From NCBI RefSeq assembly GCF_023856365.1, contig NW_026042417.1, positions 248,001 through 312,000 of the forward strand: a stretch of DNA of 64,000 nt, given 5' to 3'. Positions within the stretch are counted from its first letter, which is position 1, and every line of letters starts with the position of its first letter. The position numbers and the translations under genes were made by a program. A model generated the notes under the pieces. It searched no databases. It was not told the origin of the DNA and saw only the letters and a list, made by a program, of their open reading frames with translations. This document shows, piece after piece, positions 12,661 to 23,200 of the stretch. Source of the stretch: Brienomyrus brachyistius. Taxonomy: Eukaryota > Chordata > Actinopteri > Osteoglossiformes > Mormyridae.

Positions 12661-13525
12661 TAAGCCCGACGTGGCGTGGCTTTGGCGTGGTCGTGCCCTA
12701 CGAGTTACCCCCCTCTCGATCATATCGCAGGATGCGCTGGATGAGCACGTTTGGCGACTGGAAGAGAAACTGAAACGCTGGCCGTCGCCATGACATCACT
12801 CCTCCAAGACCGAGCTGAAGTCAGCAGCAGTTTATTATAAATGAACAACCACGCAACGCCACGTGAAGAGCACGTTGACTTGGCGAGATAAACTAAATTA
12901 TGGACGCAATATTCCCCGAAGATTCGACAGTACAGGGAACATCTGACGAACAGCCAGCCAACAGTCACCAACTTTTAACCCTATATGCCACACCATAAAT
13001 TCAGCATGTCAAATAATATGAGTGAAGAGTCGGATCAATTAAAATACAGATATTACAATCAGCAGAGGTAACCGGTATTAAATTGTCACTAAGCACCACC
13101 GCTACCATTTACTAATGATAAACCTCTTGTAGGATGTTCGCTGCCCAGATGATCACCCCCCCATCTGCAGCTATTTTCCATGGAGGAGACAGTTTAGTCC
13201 ATCTGTCATTTTTGCACTTTATCACGACTTTCAAGACTGGTGCGCTGAGAGAGGGGGAGTTCACATCTTCAGATGCCCAAGATAACTCTACCACGCCGTG
13301 CCACTTTACAGATACCAAATTCCAACTACCAGGAGATGGAACAATTTTAAAAAGCCACTAAAGAAGACCTTCATCTCCATGAAGCTTGAATGGTGGGTCG
13401 CTTTCGCCTTTTAAAGGGCTCAGGACATTGGGTTTTTTTTCTATACGCAGAGACCTTCCATTACTTCCTAATTCCATTATATGGCAATTTTAAGAAGCAT
13501 AGCCCATGACAGGGGGTTACGGTAC

Positions 13526-13549
13526 CTCGTAAAGGTCTCCCGAAGCCAT
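13526..13549 (-). CDS. cdyl2: CDYL2 chromodomain Y-like protein, exon 1 coding part
   Basis: On the minus strand ATG at 13549-13547 opens MASGDLYE and is cut after eight codons by a GTACCGTAAC splice donor at 13525. MASGDLYE followed by an intron is how vertebrate CDYL2 begins, just before its chromodomain (VERIVDKR...). CDYL2 is a nuclear chromodomain protein that reads methylated histone H3 and carries a C-terminal enoyl-CoA-hydratase-like domain used for corepressor binding. Those domains lie in later exons beyond base 1. The start is favoured because it has G at -3 and G at +4 and lies in a CpG-rich leader typical of a first exon. With only eight codons, the call rests on the exact peptide, the splice phase and the neighbouring dynlrb2 and wwox, which are also CDYL2 neighbours in human. 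Confidence 0.8.
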
Positions 13550-13655
13550 GCCGGGGTGCGGAGCTCGGGCTGTGCAGTGTGGCTCGGCTGCCTCGCTGGT
13601 TTTTGTGGATCTCCGGCTCTCTCGGTGCATGGGAGAAAGCCCCAATGGACTGGTA

Positions 13656-13778
13656 TTAACGAAGTGCCTTGTTATTCCGAGGCAGCCGCAGCGGCGGAGC
13701 AGCAGGCAGCGTCAATCGAGCCCGGCTGCCATAGATTAAAACAAACAAGTAGACAGAGAACGGGGCGGTGCTGTTCAT
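13656..13778 (-). other. Upstream ORF (40 codons) in cdyl2 leader
   Basis: ATG at 13778-13776 reads 40 codons (MNSTAPFSVYLF...) to TAA at 13658-13656, ending before the cdyl2 start. If the transcript begins upstream of 13778 it could reduce main-ORF translation. No similarity recognised. Confidence 0.4.
13712..13732 (-). other. Minimal upstream ORF MAAGLD in cdyl2 leader
   Basis: ATGGCAGCCGGGCTCGATTGA encodes six residues and stops. The +4 G gives a partial Kozak match, and it is nested in the longer upstream ORF in another frame. Whether it is transcribed is unknown. Confidence 0.35.
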
Positions 13779-15241
13779 ACGTCTATGGCTATGGGTTTTG
13801 CTCAGACTGACAAACCTGATCATACCTCAGACGGTCTCCTCGCCATCGGGTCACTAATGGTGTCAAAAAATAGACACATCGGCAACGTTTACGGCAACGA
13901 CTGTTGGTTTCTGTTTTGTTTCTGGGGTTGACTGTCTAAACAGTCATTACAGGAGCCAAGTGATTGGTGCATTGTCCATTATACAGTAGCCTATTGTAAT
14001 ACGTGTCGGTCGCATGCGGTTGACCTTCAAAGTCATGCTTCATAGATACACAATTAAAGAATAATTTTATTTATTGGTGTCAGGATACATACACATAACC
14101 ACTTATAGACCCAATGTGATGCCAATATATTTTGCAATGTCTACGTTTAATTGCTACTTTAATTTTAGAAAATGGCTATAATGGATCATGTGGTGCCAAT
14201 TAAATGTTAATGATGAGAAACTGGATGTTTTCAACCGGATGTTCGTGGCTGAAGTTGCATACATAGGCATGTCCATAAGAATGTGAAATGCAGAACCTTC
14301 TCGATGACCCATTTCATTTCAGAACTAGTGATGAATTGGAGTTTTCAATTTTTTATTTTTTATTAATTTCTTTTTTTGTTCAGGCATATTTTGCTTGTTG
14401 AAAATTGGAAATTCTCCTAAACTTTAATTCTCATAACCATCTGCACAATGTTTAAGAAAATCTTTAAACTGTCACTTTTTCAGTATTTCAAGAAAGAAGA
14501 TACTGGATTCCAACAATTTGTTGGTCTTATGTCAATATAAGTGGCTCAGCAAACACACGGTAACCGACAGTTAAAATTAAGTGAAAAGCTTTACAATTTA
14601 CACATACGTATATCGCATACAATTGAGGCTTACTAGAACATCGTGAACCAGGAATGAAGGAGCGATTTTCAAGGACCTTTAACACTGATCTCAGTCTTAT
14701 CAAATGTAATGTTAATCTTCTGAAATAAGGTATGGGTAGAATTTGAACCTATCTGCTTGAACGACCTAATTCATCTGATTGAGACTGACATTATAGGATT
14801 ACCAAGTAAATTAGTAGATCAGTTTCAAGAGACTGGCAGTCCTAATAGGGTTAGACACAGAGCAATATCACCTTAACCAAGCATGCCCGCCTCTAGCACT
14901 TCAGTCCGATCAGTGTACTTAAATGCATTTTATTTCTGCTCTGGTACTGTGTATGTTTGCGTTCATGTACATTTAAATGAAAATCAGCTGCTCTTCCATT
15001 TAAAAAAAAAAGTGGCTGGTCAGAGGTACTTATTCTATGGAATATAAAGGTTCAGATGCGATATAACAAATCCTTATCCTCCGTTGAATTTGATTAGTTC
15101 ACTGTTCTACTTCATTGATTCAAAACAAATTTTCTCATTCTGCATCTTCTTCAGTATAGAATTTAAGAGTATTGGTCCTATTTAGGGCATATAGTTCGTA
15201 ATGTATCTAAATCTCTGTTATACAGAATTCATGTTTTGCTT

Positions 15242-15365
15242 GTCCATCCATCCATCCATTTTCCAAACCGCTTATCCTACTGGGTCACGGGGGGTCCAGA
15301 GCCTATCCCGGAAGCAATGGGCACGAGGCAGGGAACAACCCAGGACGGGGGGCCAGCCCATCACA
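15242..15365 (+). repeat. CATCC-type retroposon 3' module
   Basis: It begins TCCATCCATCCATCCATTTT, then CCAAACCGCTTATCC, GGGTCACGGGGGGTCCAGAG, CCTATCCCGGAAGCAATGGG and GGGCCAGCCCATCACAG. This is the clearest copy of the family and matches from memory a very common fish non-LTR or SINE-like sequence. The class should be confirmed with a repeat library. Confidence 0.65.
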
Positions 15366-17225
15366 GTGTTTTGTTTGTTAGTTCGGTAAATGTAATACTT
15401 GCATGTCAAAGGTTGGTTTAACGTAAAACTTGTGAGAAATATGCAAGTGGAACATGGTTATCTTAATAGTCCAGCAAAGCAAACCTTGAGTATATAAACA
15501 ATAAATATATGCCTCATCAATCAGTCAAAAGCATCCAAATTTCTTAGAATTCCTTTGTAGTTTCAGGGTTTAGATGCACAATGAAAATAGAAGAGTTGGA
15601 TGGTGCACTGAAGGAATCAGTAAACTTCATTTCCAAAAACCAAACAAAATTAGGACAAAGCCCTTTTAAATTATTTAGATTACCCTTAAAATTATCCCTA
15701 AAGGTCACGACATAAAGCAAATTAAACTGAAAATATGCACTCATCTGAGGTTACCCACTGACCTTATATTTATGCTAGTGAATTAAATCTAATCAGGGCT
15801 AGCTGGGCCTTTACTGACTGAGGTATCTGTAGGTAGAGTGCTGTGATTGATCACTGAAGTCATCTCCATGCATCTCCTCTACCTCCTACACGCTCATAAT
15901 TTTCCACCTTGTATTCAGACCCACGTGGGCCATGAGTGAGTCAGAAGACCAGTAGGAGGTGCAGATCTTCTATATCATTCTGGGTTATAACATAAGATGG
16001 ATCAGATGCATCAATAGGTCACCAAGGTGCTGGATAGTGGGTAAAACCCGGTAAGACATTGTAGAGCGAGCTGGTGGAGGCTATGAATGTTTCACTGGGT
16101 GTGCGGTAAATCAGTGGCTTTGACAATGTTTTGAGGCACCATTTCTCCAGCTTCTCTTCCAGAGCATTCACCAGCCCCTCCGAGCTTCAGACGCAACACA
16201 GGAGTCACAAACGAGGGATACAGTATGCCCCAGCAAGAGCCATAGCACAGAACAGCAGGCTTCCCCATAGCACTGTGTGTGACTTTGAGCATGACATGAC
16301 CATCTTAGCATCTAGAATGCCATCATGCATAGCTCTGTTCCCGACGATCTTCCACATACATGAAACAAAGACAACTCCAGTCTCCCACATGAGATTCCTA
16401 CCTCGTGCTTGATAACTGAAAAGAACTGAAAAGTTCTTATTTGAAGCCCCTACACCACCCATGGTGCTGAGAATCAGATCTTTATGGTTTCTACCCAATG
16501 AAAGGTAGAACATGCTTTGCTGGGTTTCCTTCACTGCTTGTGAAAAATATATGTTTTGAATGTAGTCCTCTTGCCTGTTCTTTCAAACATCCAGGACCTT
16601 GAAGTTGCTCTAGGCTTTCCCAGCAAGTGTCTGGAGCTAGGCTGCCATTGTTTCATTGTCCCCCTGCTACTGCAGGTCACTGACAGTATTCCAGTCATTG
16701 CAGGAGCTTAACTTTGGGTGCACGTACTGATGTTACTGCCACCAGTGTGTTCAGAGGTCTTCTACCAGCATTCACAGCAAGGTCTGGCACACAGTTGGTA
16801 TGGGGCTGGGATGCCTTATTTATTTTATCTCCAGCCCATTTCTGTTCCCCAACTTATCCGTCCTACTCTCTGATTCTAGCCAGATATTAGAGGCACCATT
16901 TTAATTGACATTTCTAGTGCTGAAAACCAAAGGTCAACTGGCCAAACCAAAACCGCCGTAATTTAATTGAAAGGGCCAATTACTTTAACAGGTGACTAAA
17001 ATATACTACTTCTTAAGTGGGACGTGCCACCCAGCTGGGCCAATTTATTTATAACGAGGTAATTAGTCCAATACAGGCCACATGTATTTCTTCAACTAAG
17101 AAATGGGTCCTGCATGATGATCAATATCCAACTGAGTTCACTTAGATGCAGTCCTCTGCCAATATCCTGTCTCCCACTGACTCCCATGTTGTTAGTTCAT
17201 TATACATACAAAATAGTCAATTAGA

Positions 17226-17269
17226 GAAGTACATCTATAGACTATATATAGAAGTACATCTATAGACTT
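17226..17269. repeat. Short direct duplication AGAAGTACATCTATAGACT
   Basis: The 19-mer occurs twice, starting near 17226 and 17251, separated by ATATAT. It is a small local duplication in intergenic DNA. It shares the word GTACATCTATA with the minisatellite at 19131. Confidence 0.7.
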
Positions 17270-17917
17270 CTTTCTACATGCTAAATGATTTAATTTGGAC
17301 ATGAATACAGCTTATGTTGTATGTAGGTATTTTGAACACCCAGGAACATTCTCATTTAACAATATATTTTACACTATTTAATACTTTTGAGATTTTTTTT
17401 ATATTTACTTTTATGGCAAGACAATAATAAACAGACAATGTTTAAATCCTGCGTAAATTGGTAGCTATGTATCTAACTCTTTTTGTAAAACACAAACACG
17501 TCTCACAACCTATCTCACAGTATCTCACAGTTCATGCATTTATTTATGCATCTGGCTCTTATAAGGATGTGCAGAGCAATTGGTGTGTGCAGTATAAAGA
17601 TATATACATACATTTATGAACCATATATAGACAAAAATAGACTTATGTGCCCCACATTTTGCATTTAATAATACATCTGGAACAAGACACTTGGTGTCTG
17701 TGTTTTAAAACTTGTAGGCTACTGATCTGCATATTCACTCGGCAGTTTATGGGAAAAAGATATTCCATAATGAAACAATATGTAGGCTATGTGTGTCTGT
17801 GATATGTCAACGTTGTAAACTTGCACTTTATTCTTTCTCTTGGAACAACATCCTGTGGTAGGGGCCCTGAGCAGTGTGTCCCAGACTGATTTCAGCCTGG
17901 ATGAAAGCAGCTAATGC

Positions 17918-18107
17918 TGAACTTGAGGATTCCCCAAATCTGGTCCTGGAGGGCCAGTCTGTGACACACTTTGCTGATTTCCCTGTACACACATACCTAC
18001 TAAACCTGCAATTGGCTGGTGAGCTGAATAACGTGTGTTTGCGCAGGGATATCTACAAACTGTGTTGCAAACTGGCTCTCCAGGACTGGAATTAGGACAC
18101 CCTGCTG
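17918..18107. mobile_element. hAT-like MITE
   Basis: The left side is CCCCAAATCTGGTCCTGGAG followed by GGCCAG. The right side, reverse-complemented, is CAGCAGGGTGTCCTAATTCC followed by AGTCCTGGAGAGCCAG, so the ends are inverted. The terminus CAGNNGGGTGTCC is hAT-like. No clean target duplication is visible because the left end is diverged. A 146-codon minus ORF crosses it and is not a gene. Confidence 0.5.
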
Positions 18108-18780
18108 TAGTGATGTACTGCAATGATGCATAGTTATCTGAAGGTTTCCTTTCATTTAGGTAACTTGTAATCTTGGTTAGTGTCCCACACTGACCTTTGT
18201 ATAGCTTTAACAGTGAAGGATCTGAATATGAATTCTGCAATGTAATGCACACTTTTCTGCCTATATGTAAATGTTTCATCTTCCAACCATTTACCCAGTA
18301 CAGGGTCTGGGAGTAGACTACAGTTATCAAATGATCACAATGTAGTTTCATTCTGTGACTAGATGAGCGATTTGTGACTATGCAGTTTCATACAAGTCTG
18401 CAGACTAAAGAAATAAACTGTTGCAATTCTTAATATGTAACAACTTCATTTACATGCATAGTTCTTAGTGCATGCTGTATGTGTCAGTCCTGACTTTAAA
18501 TGTTACATGTTGTTTTTATGATTTCCTGTGGTTTTGATGATTTCCTCTGTGTACTTATAAAGTCACAGTGCTGATTCATAACACACGGCAGTTATTTTTA
18601 GTAGTCTCCATTTTGTGTGTGAACATGAACTGTACTGAAAAGGACCCTTTTACATTGGCAAGTGACACAGGAAAACGAAAATCACGGTACATATCTATAT
18701 TTTAGTTTAGCACAGAAACTGAGGAAAAGAAAATCTATAGGCAACATAGCCAGTTTGGAGATGTTACTCACAGACGTAAT

Positions 18781-18945
18781 CCGTTACAGACAGTTCAGGT
18801 CCAGAAAGTACAAATACAGACCAAGGTTTTGTTTCAACCAACCAGTAGAGCATTAAGAGTCACATTCGCAGAGGACTCAGCTGGTTGGTTGAAACAAAAC
18901 CCTGGTCTGGATTTGTTCTTTCTGGATCTGAACTTTCCACCTCTG
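18781..18945. mobile_element. Hairpin MITE, copy 1 (165 bp)
   Basis: A near-palindrome: the left arm GTTCAGGTCCAGAAAGTAC, then GTTTTGTTTCAACCAACCAG; the right arm CTGGTTGGTTGAAACAAAAC and TTTCTGGATCTGAACTTTCC, ending CACCTCTG. A second copy of identical length lies at 47594-47758. The flanking octamers GACGTAAT and TATGTAGT match at 5 of 8 positions, consistent with an old 8-bp duplication. Confidence 0.75.
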
Positions 18946-19130
18946 TATGTAGTGGATTGCTCATGTGAGTAACTTCCCCAACGATGAACATAGCCACTTA
19001 GGGCACCATCTTCTAAGGGGTGCCAATTTTAACCGCCACCCCCACCAATGGCTAGTTCAACCACCAGCGCCCCCACTTTCACACAAACTGATGGTGAAGC
19101 TTGCCTGGGCGATAGATGAGTTTCCCCTGG

Positions 19131-19430
19131 CACCAAGTACATCTATATGTACCAAGTACTATATGTACCAAGTACATCTATATGTACCAAGTACTATATG
19201 CACCAAGTACTATATGCACCAAGTACATCTATATGTACCAAGTACATCTATATGTACCAAGTACTATATGTACCAAGTACATCTATATGTACCAAGTACA
19301 TCTATATGTACCAAGTACTATATGTACCAAGTACATCTATATGTACCAAGTACTATATGTACCAAGCACATCTATATGTACCAAGTACTATATGTACCAA
19401 GTACTATATGTACCAAGTACATCTATATGT
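19131..19430. repeat. Minisatellite of two interleaved units (19 and 16 bp)
   Basis: Sixteen full units: unit A is ATCTATATGTACCAAGTAC (19 bp) and unit B is TATATGTACCAAGTAC (16 bp), which is A lacking three bases and rephased. The order reads A B A B B A A B A A B A B A B B, then a partial A. Two B units carry GCACC for GTACC and one ends AAGCAC. Both unit lengths are 1 mod 3 and neither holds a stop in any forward frame. This produces three overlapping spurious plus ORFs of 162, 136 and 118 codons. Confidence 0.95.
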
Positions 19431-20084
19431 TGTCTTGCCAATATCGTGTATAGTAATTCACAGGAGTGCTCTACAATCACTGGCAGAAATAGAAGACAAG
19501 TAGTAGCATTTTTACACAACAGGTAAGTCTCAGAAAGACTGACCTCAGACTTCAGGTCAGCACGACTCCTTTACATTCACACTTTACGCTTAATTATATT
19601 TAGCAGATACTTTTGTCCAAAGTGATGTACAAGTGATGCGAATAGATTCCTGTACATCTATCTCCAAAATCACAGCTGAAGGTTCTCTCAGATCCTTGTG
19701 TACGATCACAGACATCCTCCACAAATCCCATTCACGACAGTTTCTGGAGCAGTGGATAGACAGGGACAGAGGAAGTGTGTTACGGACAGTTTAAAAAAAA
19801 TCAAGGAAGGTTCATGACCATATTAAGCGTTACAGACACAGTGGTGTCATTGTAAAAACAACCGAATTGGAAAGCTTACTTTTAATATTTAATTTTCCAG
19901 TAGTAATACTTTCACATGTAACTTTAACTACAAGTTACTATCTGCCTGAGATCAGATGTGGTTCATCAGAGACCGGTTAGGATGGAAAACCTGCTGGGTA
20001 CCAGCACTCTGGGATCAAGGTTGCCTACCTTTGTCCCATTCCCAGTTGTCCTATGCAGGTTTATGGCTCTCTGGAACACACATT

Positions 20085-20265
20085 CATTCCCGGGTACTAT
20101 CTGGAAAATCCAGTTCACCATATCATGTTTTTGGGCTGTGGAGAGAAAAGAAATCAGAATGCTTGACAGAAAGCTGACAGGGAGAAAAGGCAAACTCCAT
20201 GCAAATGGAGGGAGGATCGAAATTCTAACCCCAGGTCCAGAGGTATGAGGCAACAGGACTTGTGA
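20085..20265 (+). repeat. Diverged CATCC-type retroposon copy (central part)
   Basis: Shows TTTTTGGGCTGTGGAGAGAA, GGCAAACTCCATGCAAATGG, AGGATCGAAATTCTAACCCC and GGTATGAGGCAACAGGA in order. This is the usual middle-to-5' section of the family seen at 15242 and 40690. Confidence 0.5.
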
Positions 20266-23200
20266 CATCCCACAGTGTATGTATAGCAAATACATTTTAA
20301 CATATACTTTTAGATGGGGTTCTCTTTCAAATAGGGGAACATTTTAATTTTTTAATTAATTTTTTTTTGTTAGTAAGAACAACCTGTCTCTTGTTCAGTA
20401 AAGCTGTTTGATGACATGCCATTTTTATTATCTTGTTACAGAAGCTGCTACGCTGTTCTCTACATTAAATTAATTATGTAGTCCAGAAAGGCATTCAGCA
20501 TGTATTTTTGACTTTGTCTAGTGAGACATCACTGTTAGGGAGCTATAGGGTTATTTATTTGACAACTGGTGGGTTGTAGATGTAATTTTGTTTTTAATAG
20601 TATCAATAATACAATTGTTATCGCTTCTGGAAAAAGATTCACACATTCACAACGGGAGTCCGTTTTGAAACAGAAGAAACCTGTTCATTAGTATTGAGCA
20701 TAATGTTGTTGAAAATAGATTTTAAATAATAATAATTTGATATAATGATGATTAGTCTAAAAAAAAATTGTCATTACAATTACCCAAGTTATAGAGCCTT
20801 CAGTGAAGAGGTAATTCAAGGTAGCAGTTAGAGTGTTCAAACGTTCTGAAGATGTTGCCAGGAGAAGGTATTATGAAGAACCAGTAAGTGTAACCTATGG
20901 CTTACATCATCGTACCGCCCCTGCTACATGGCACCCACATGGGGTAAACCTGCCCACGAATGAATTTCTGTGATGCTGTGGTACTTCCTATTAATCGGAA
21001 GTAAGATCTATAAAAAAAAAAAGCCCAAATTCTAAATTTATTCCTGTAATTTATTCTGCAGCTCCAGTTAAATACAGTTTATTTATTTGTTCGACACCCT
21101 TCCCAACATAGTGGGCCCAAAGCATTTAACAATGATTTAACAGTGAGAACAATAGCACAGATTTCTATGACAGCAGTTAATAGTATAATGCATTCAAAAG
21201 CCAAGCAGCAAAAGCCAGAAGACAACAGAGGAAGGAAAACAACAAACGCTTATGGTTTTTCATAGGAGAAAAAATAACACTCGGTATCTGAGAAGAATCA
21301 GATTTAAGTTGGATGTAAGCTTGTAGGTGCTACTTATGGGTGATATGTGCTCTATCAAAGTTGATGGCAGGTTTCACCGTCTAGGGATGCATTCCGTAGC
21401 ATTTATATGTATATATATGTGTTTGTTTGCTTGGTTGTTTCCAGAACATAAGACTTTGTGCTCTTGTTTCTTGTATGTCGTCTGTTGCACATCTATAGCG
21501 TAGATCTATATGCTCGTAATCCTGCTATTGTGATCTGTTTGGCTCTTCGCCTTTTAGGTCAGTGCTGATTCTGGTTCTCCCTTGCTCCGCCAAACTATCA
21601 GAACCCATTCTGGAACCTTCCTTCCAGTTTGTGGCCCCGAGTCCCAGCAAGTACCTGTTTCTTGACGTTTCCTGCTCGGCGGACACCAGAATCATCAGGC
21701 AGACAAACTAGCAGTGCAGGTGGCATGTTTAGATTGGGGTATTTCGCATCTGTGTCTTGTTTTCTCTTGCAATGATCTCCCATTTATGACAGCAAATAGG
21801 AATTTAGCATTTTCATAATGCACGTCTAAGTAATGCCTACTTACATAAACTGTGCTTCGCTCCCCTTTCTCTGTATCAGATTTATTTGAGGCCAATTAAG
21901 TCCCTAATCTAATCTAGCACATATTCAGCTGTTATAATCTCTCTGCTATACCCATAACAAGCATGGCCATTCGTGTGAACCTCCCATAAAGCCCAACCAT
22001 CAGTTTCCCAGGAAACACAGTGGTCTTTTAGTGCTTACTAGAAGAGCAGAGACATCTTAAGTGGAATTTACGTTGCATATTCGGAAAACTGTTGCCTTCA
22101 TATACAGTCATCCTTTAATGCACATGTACAGTATATTTACACATTGTGGCTACTTAACATTGGTACAGCTAGCACTGCCCAGAAATCCTTCCAAGGTAAA
22201 TGGATTGCGCACTCAGAGATGCCTCTCTGCACACCGCTGTTGTTCTGAGCTGTTTTTTTGCACTTGTGGTCTCCTTGTTAGCTCTCGACACTGTAGTGCA
22301 TAAAAATCCCAGGAGGGAGGCTCCTTTCAGATGGTGGAACCATCACATATGCCACTAACAATCACACCACATTAAAAATAGCTAAAGTCTGGCTTCTTAG
22401 CTGTTCTCGCACGTAGGCAAATAGTAACCAAACCTCTTGACCCTGTCTGCTTGCTGAATGTATTCAGATGCAGCTGTTTGGAGAAACAGGCCATCTATAC
22501 ATGTACCTACAGTATATGTGTATGTATATGTATATAGATTCACTTCAGCACTACTCAGTCCTGCTGAATTTACTACAAAACCACAAACTCTTAAGTGAGT
22601 GATTGAGGACCACTGCAGCGCATCTCATAGAAATCATCATTGAAAACCGATAGTTTAAAATATTTAATACAAAACCATAAAGCAATTGGCCACACTGATA
22701 AAACATCCACAATGAAACACAAATGAAGTTCTGCATTCTGTCTAATTATCTAAGAATAAATGGTTGGCAAGACCTTAAGGAACCGGGTCAAAGGACCAAA
22801 CTCTATTCATGGGTTTACACTGGATTTTGATATCCATTGTTCAGAACATAATGATGTTCTGCACGGTCCATCCTCGTGGTAAACAGAGAGCCACTTTTTT
22901 CTAGGAGTGTAAAACTTTTCAAAGAACAGCCAAACGGCACCAACAACCCTATTTCCAACCTTCATGTCGTATCGTAACACTTAACGTGCTTCACCATTGA
23001 TGTATTCTGCTTTTCAAATAGATTTTCTCTGGAAAGTCTTATAAAAGTGGGGCAGGGTGTGATCGCTGTAAGCAGACTATAGTGCAGTTGCGTTTCGCTA
23101 CACACGCACATGTGCTCTGGGGAGCACCTTCATCCCATTTCCCAAGTGGTTACAAAGCAGCTAAGAAGCATTTTCTTTTTAATGCATGAATTACACAAGG

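Larger units (their letters stand above)
1..13525 (-). other. cdyl2 intron 1 (5' part), no exon seen
   Basis: This stretch lies downstream of the cdyl2 exon 1 splice donor on the minus strand, so it should be intron 1. I looked for the next exon, which would encode the chromodomain (a WEYLIRWKGY-like stretch), in all minus-strand ORFs and found none. The intron therefore continues past base 1. The DNA is AT-rich. It holds the repeats listed separately: MITE copies near 1729, 1880, 6401 and 9318; the TA/TG array at 2563-2735; a Tc1 remnant at 4979; and retroposon copies near 3740 and 4740. The rest is unassigned unique-looking sequence. Short ORFs here have no recognisable domain. Confidence 0.75.
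13550..13830 (-). promoter_or_regulatory. cdyl2 CpG-rich 5' leader and promoter region
   Basis: GC- and CpG-rich compared with the flanking AT-rich DNA, directly upstream of the cdyl2 start. It contains CCGCCGCTGCGGCTGCC and several CGGG/CCCG blocks. The transcription start cannot be fixed by eye. Two upstream ORFs and one in-frame upstream ATG lie here (listed separately). The plus-strand ORFs of 109 and 63 codons over this region are shadows of this island. Confidence 0.6.

Noticed and set aside
13481..13810. 109-codon plus ORF over the CpG island
   Set aside because: Shadow of the minus-strand cdyl2 leader and exon 1; no family resemblance.
16205..16534. 109-codon minus ORF suspected to be a degraded gene or transposase
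   Set aside because: No catalytic motif or domain is recognised and surrounding frames are full of stops.
18965..19526. Plus-strand ORFs of 162, 136 and 118 codons with ICTKYMYQV repeats
   Set aside because: Same explanation: the 19/16-bp minisatellite is open in all three plus frames.
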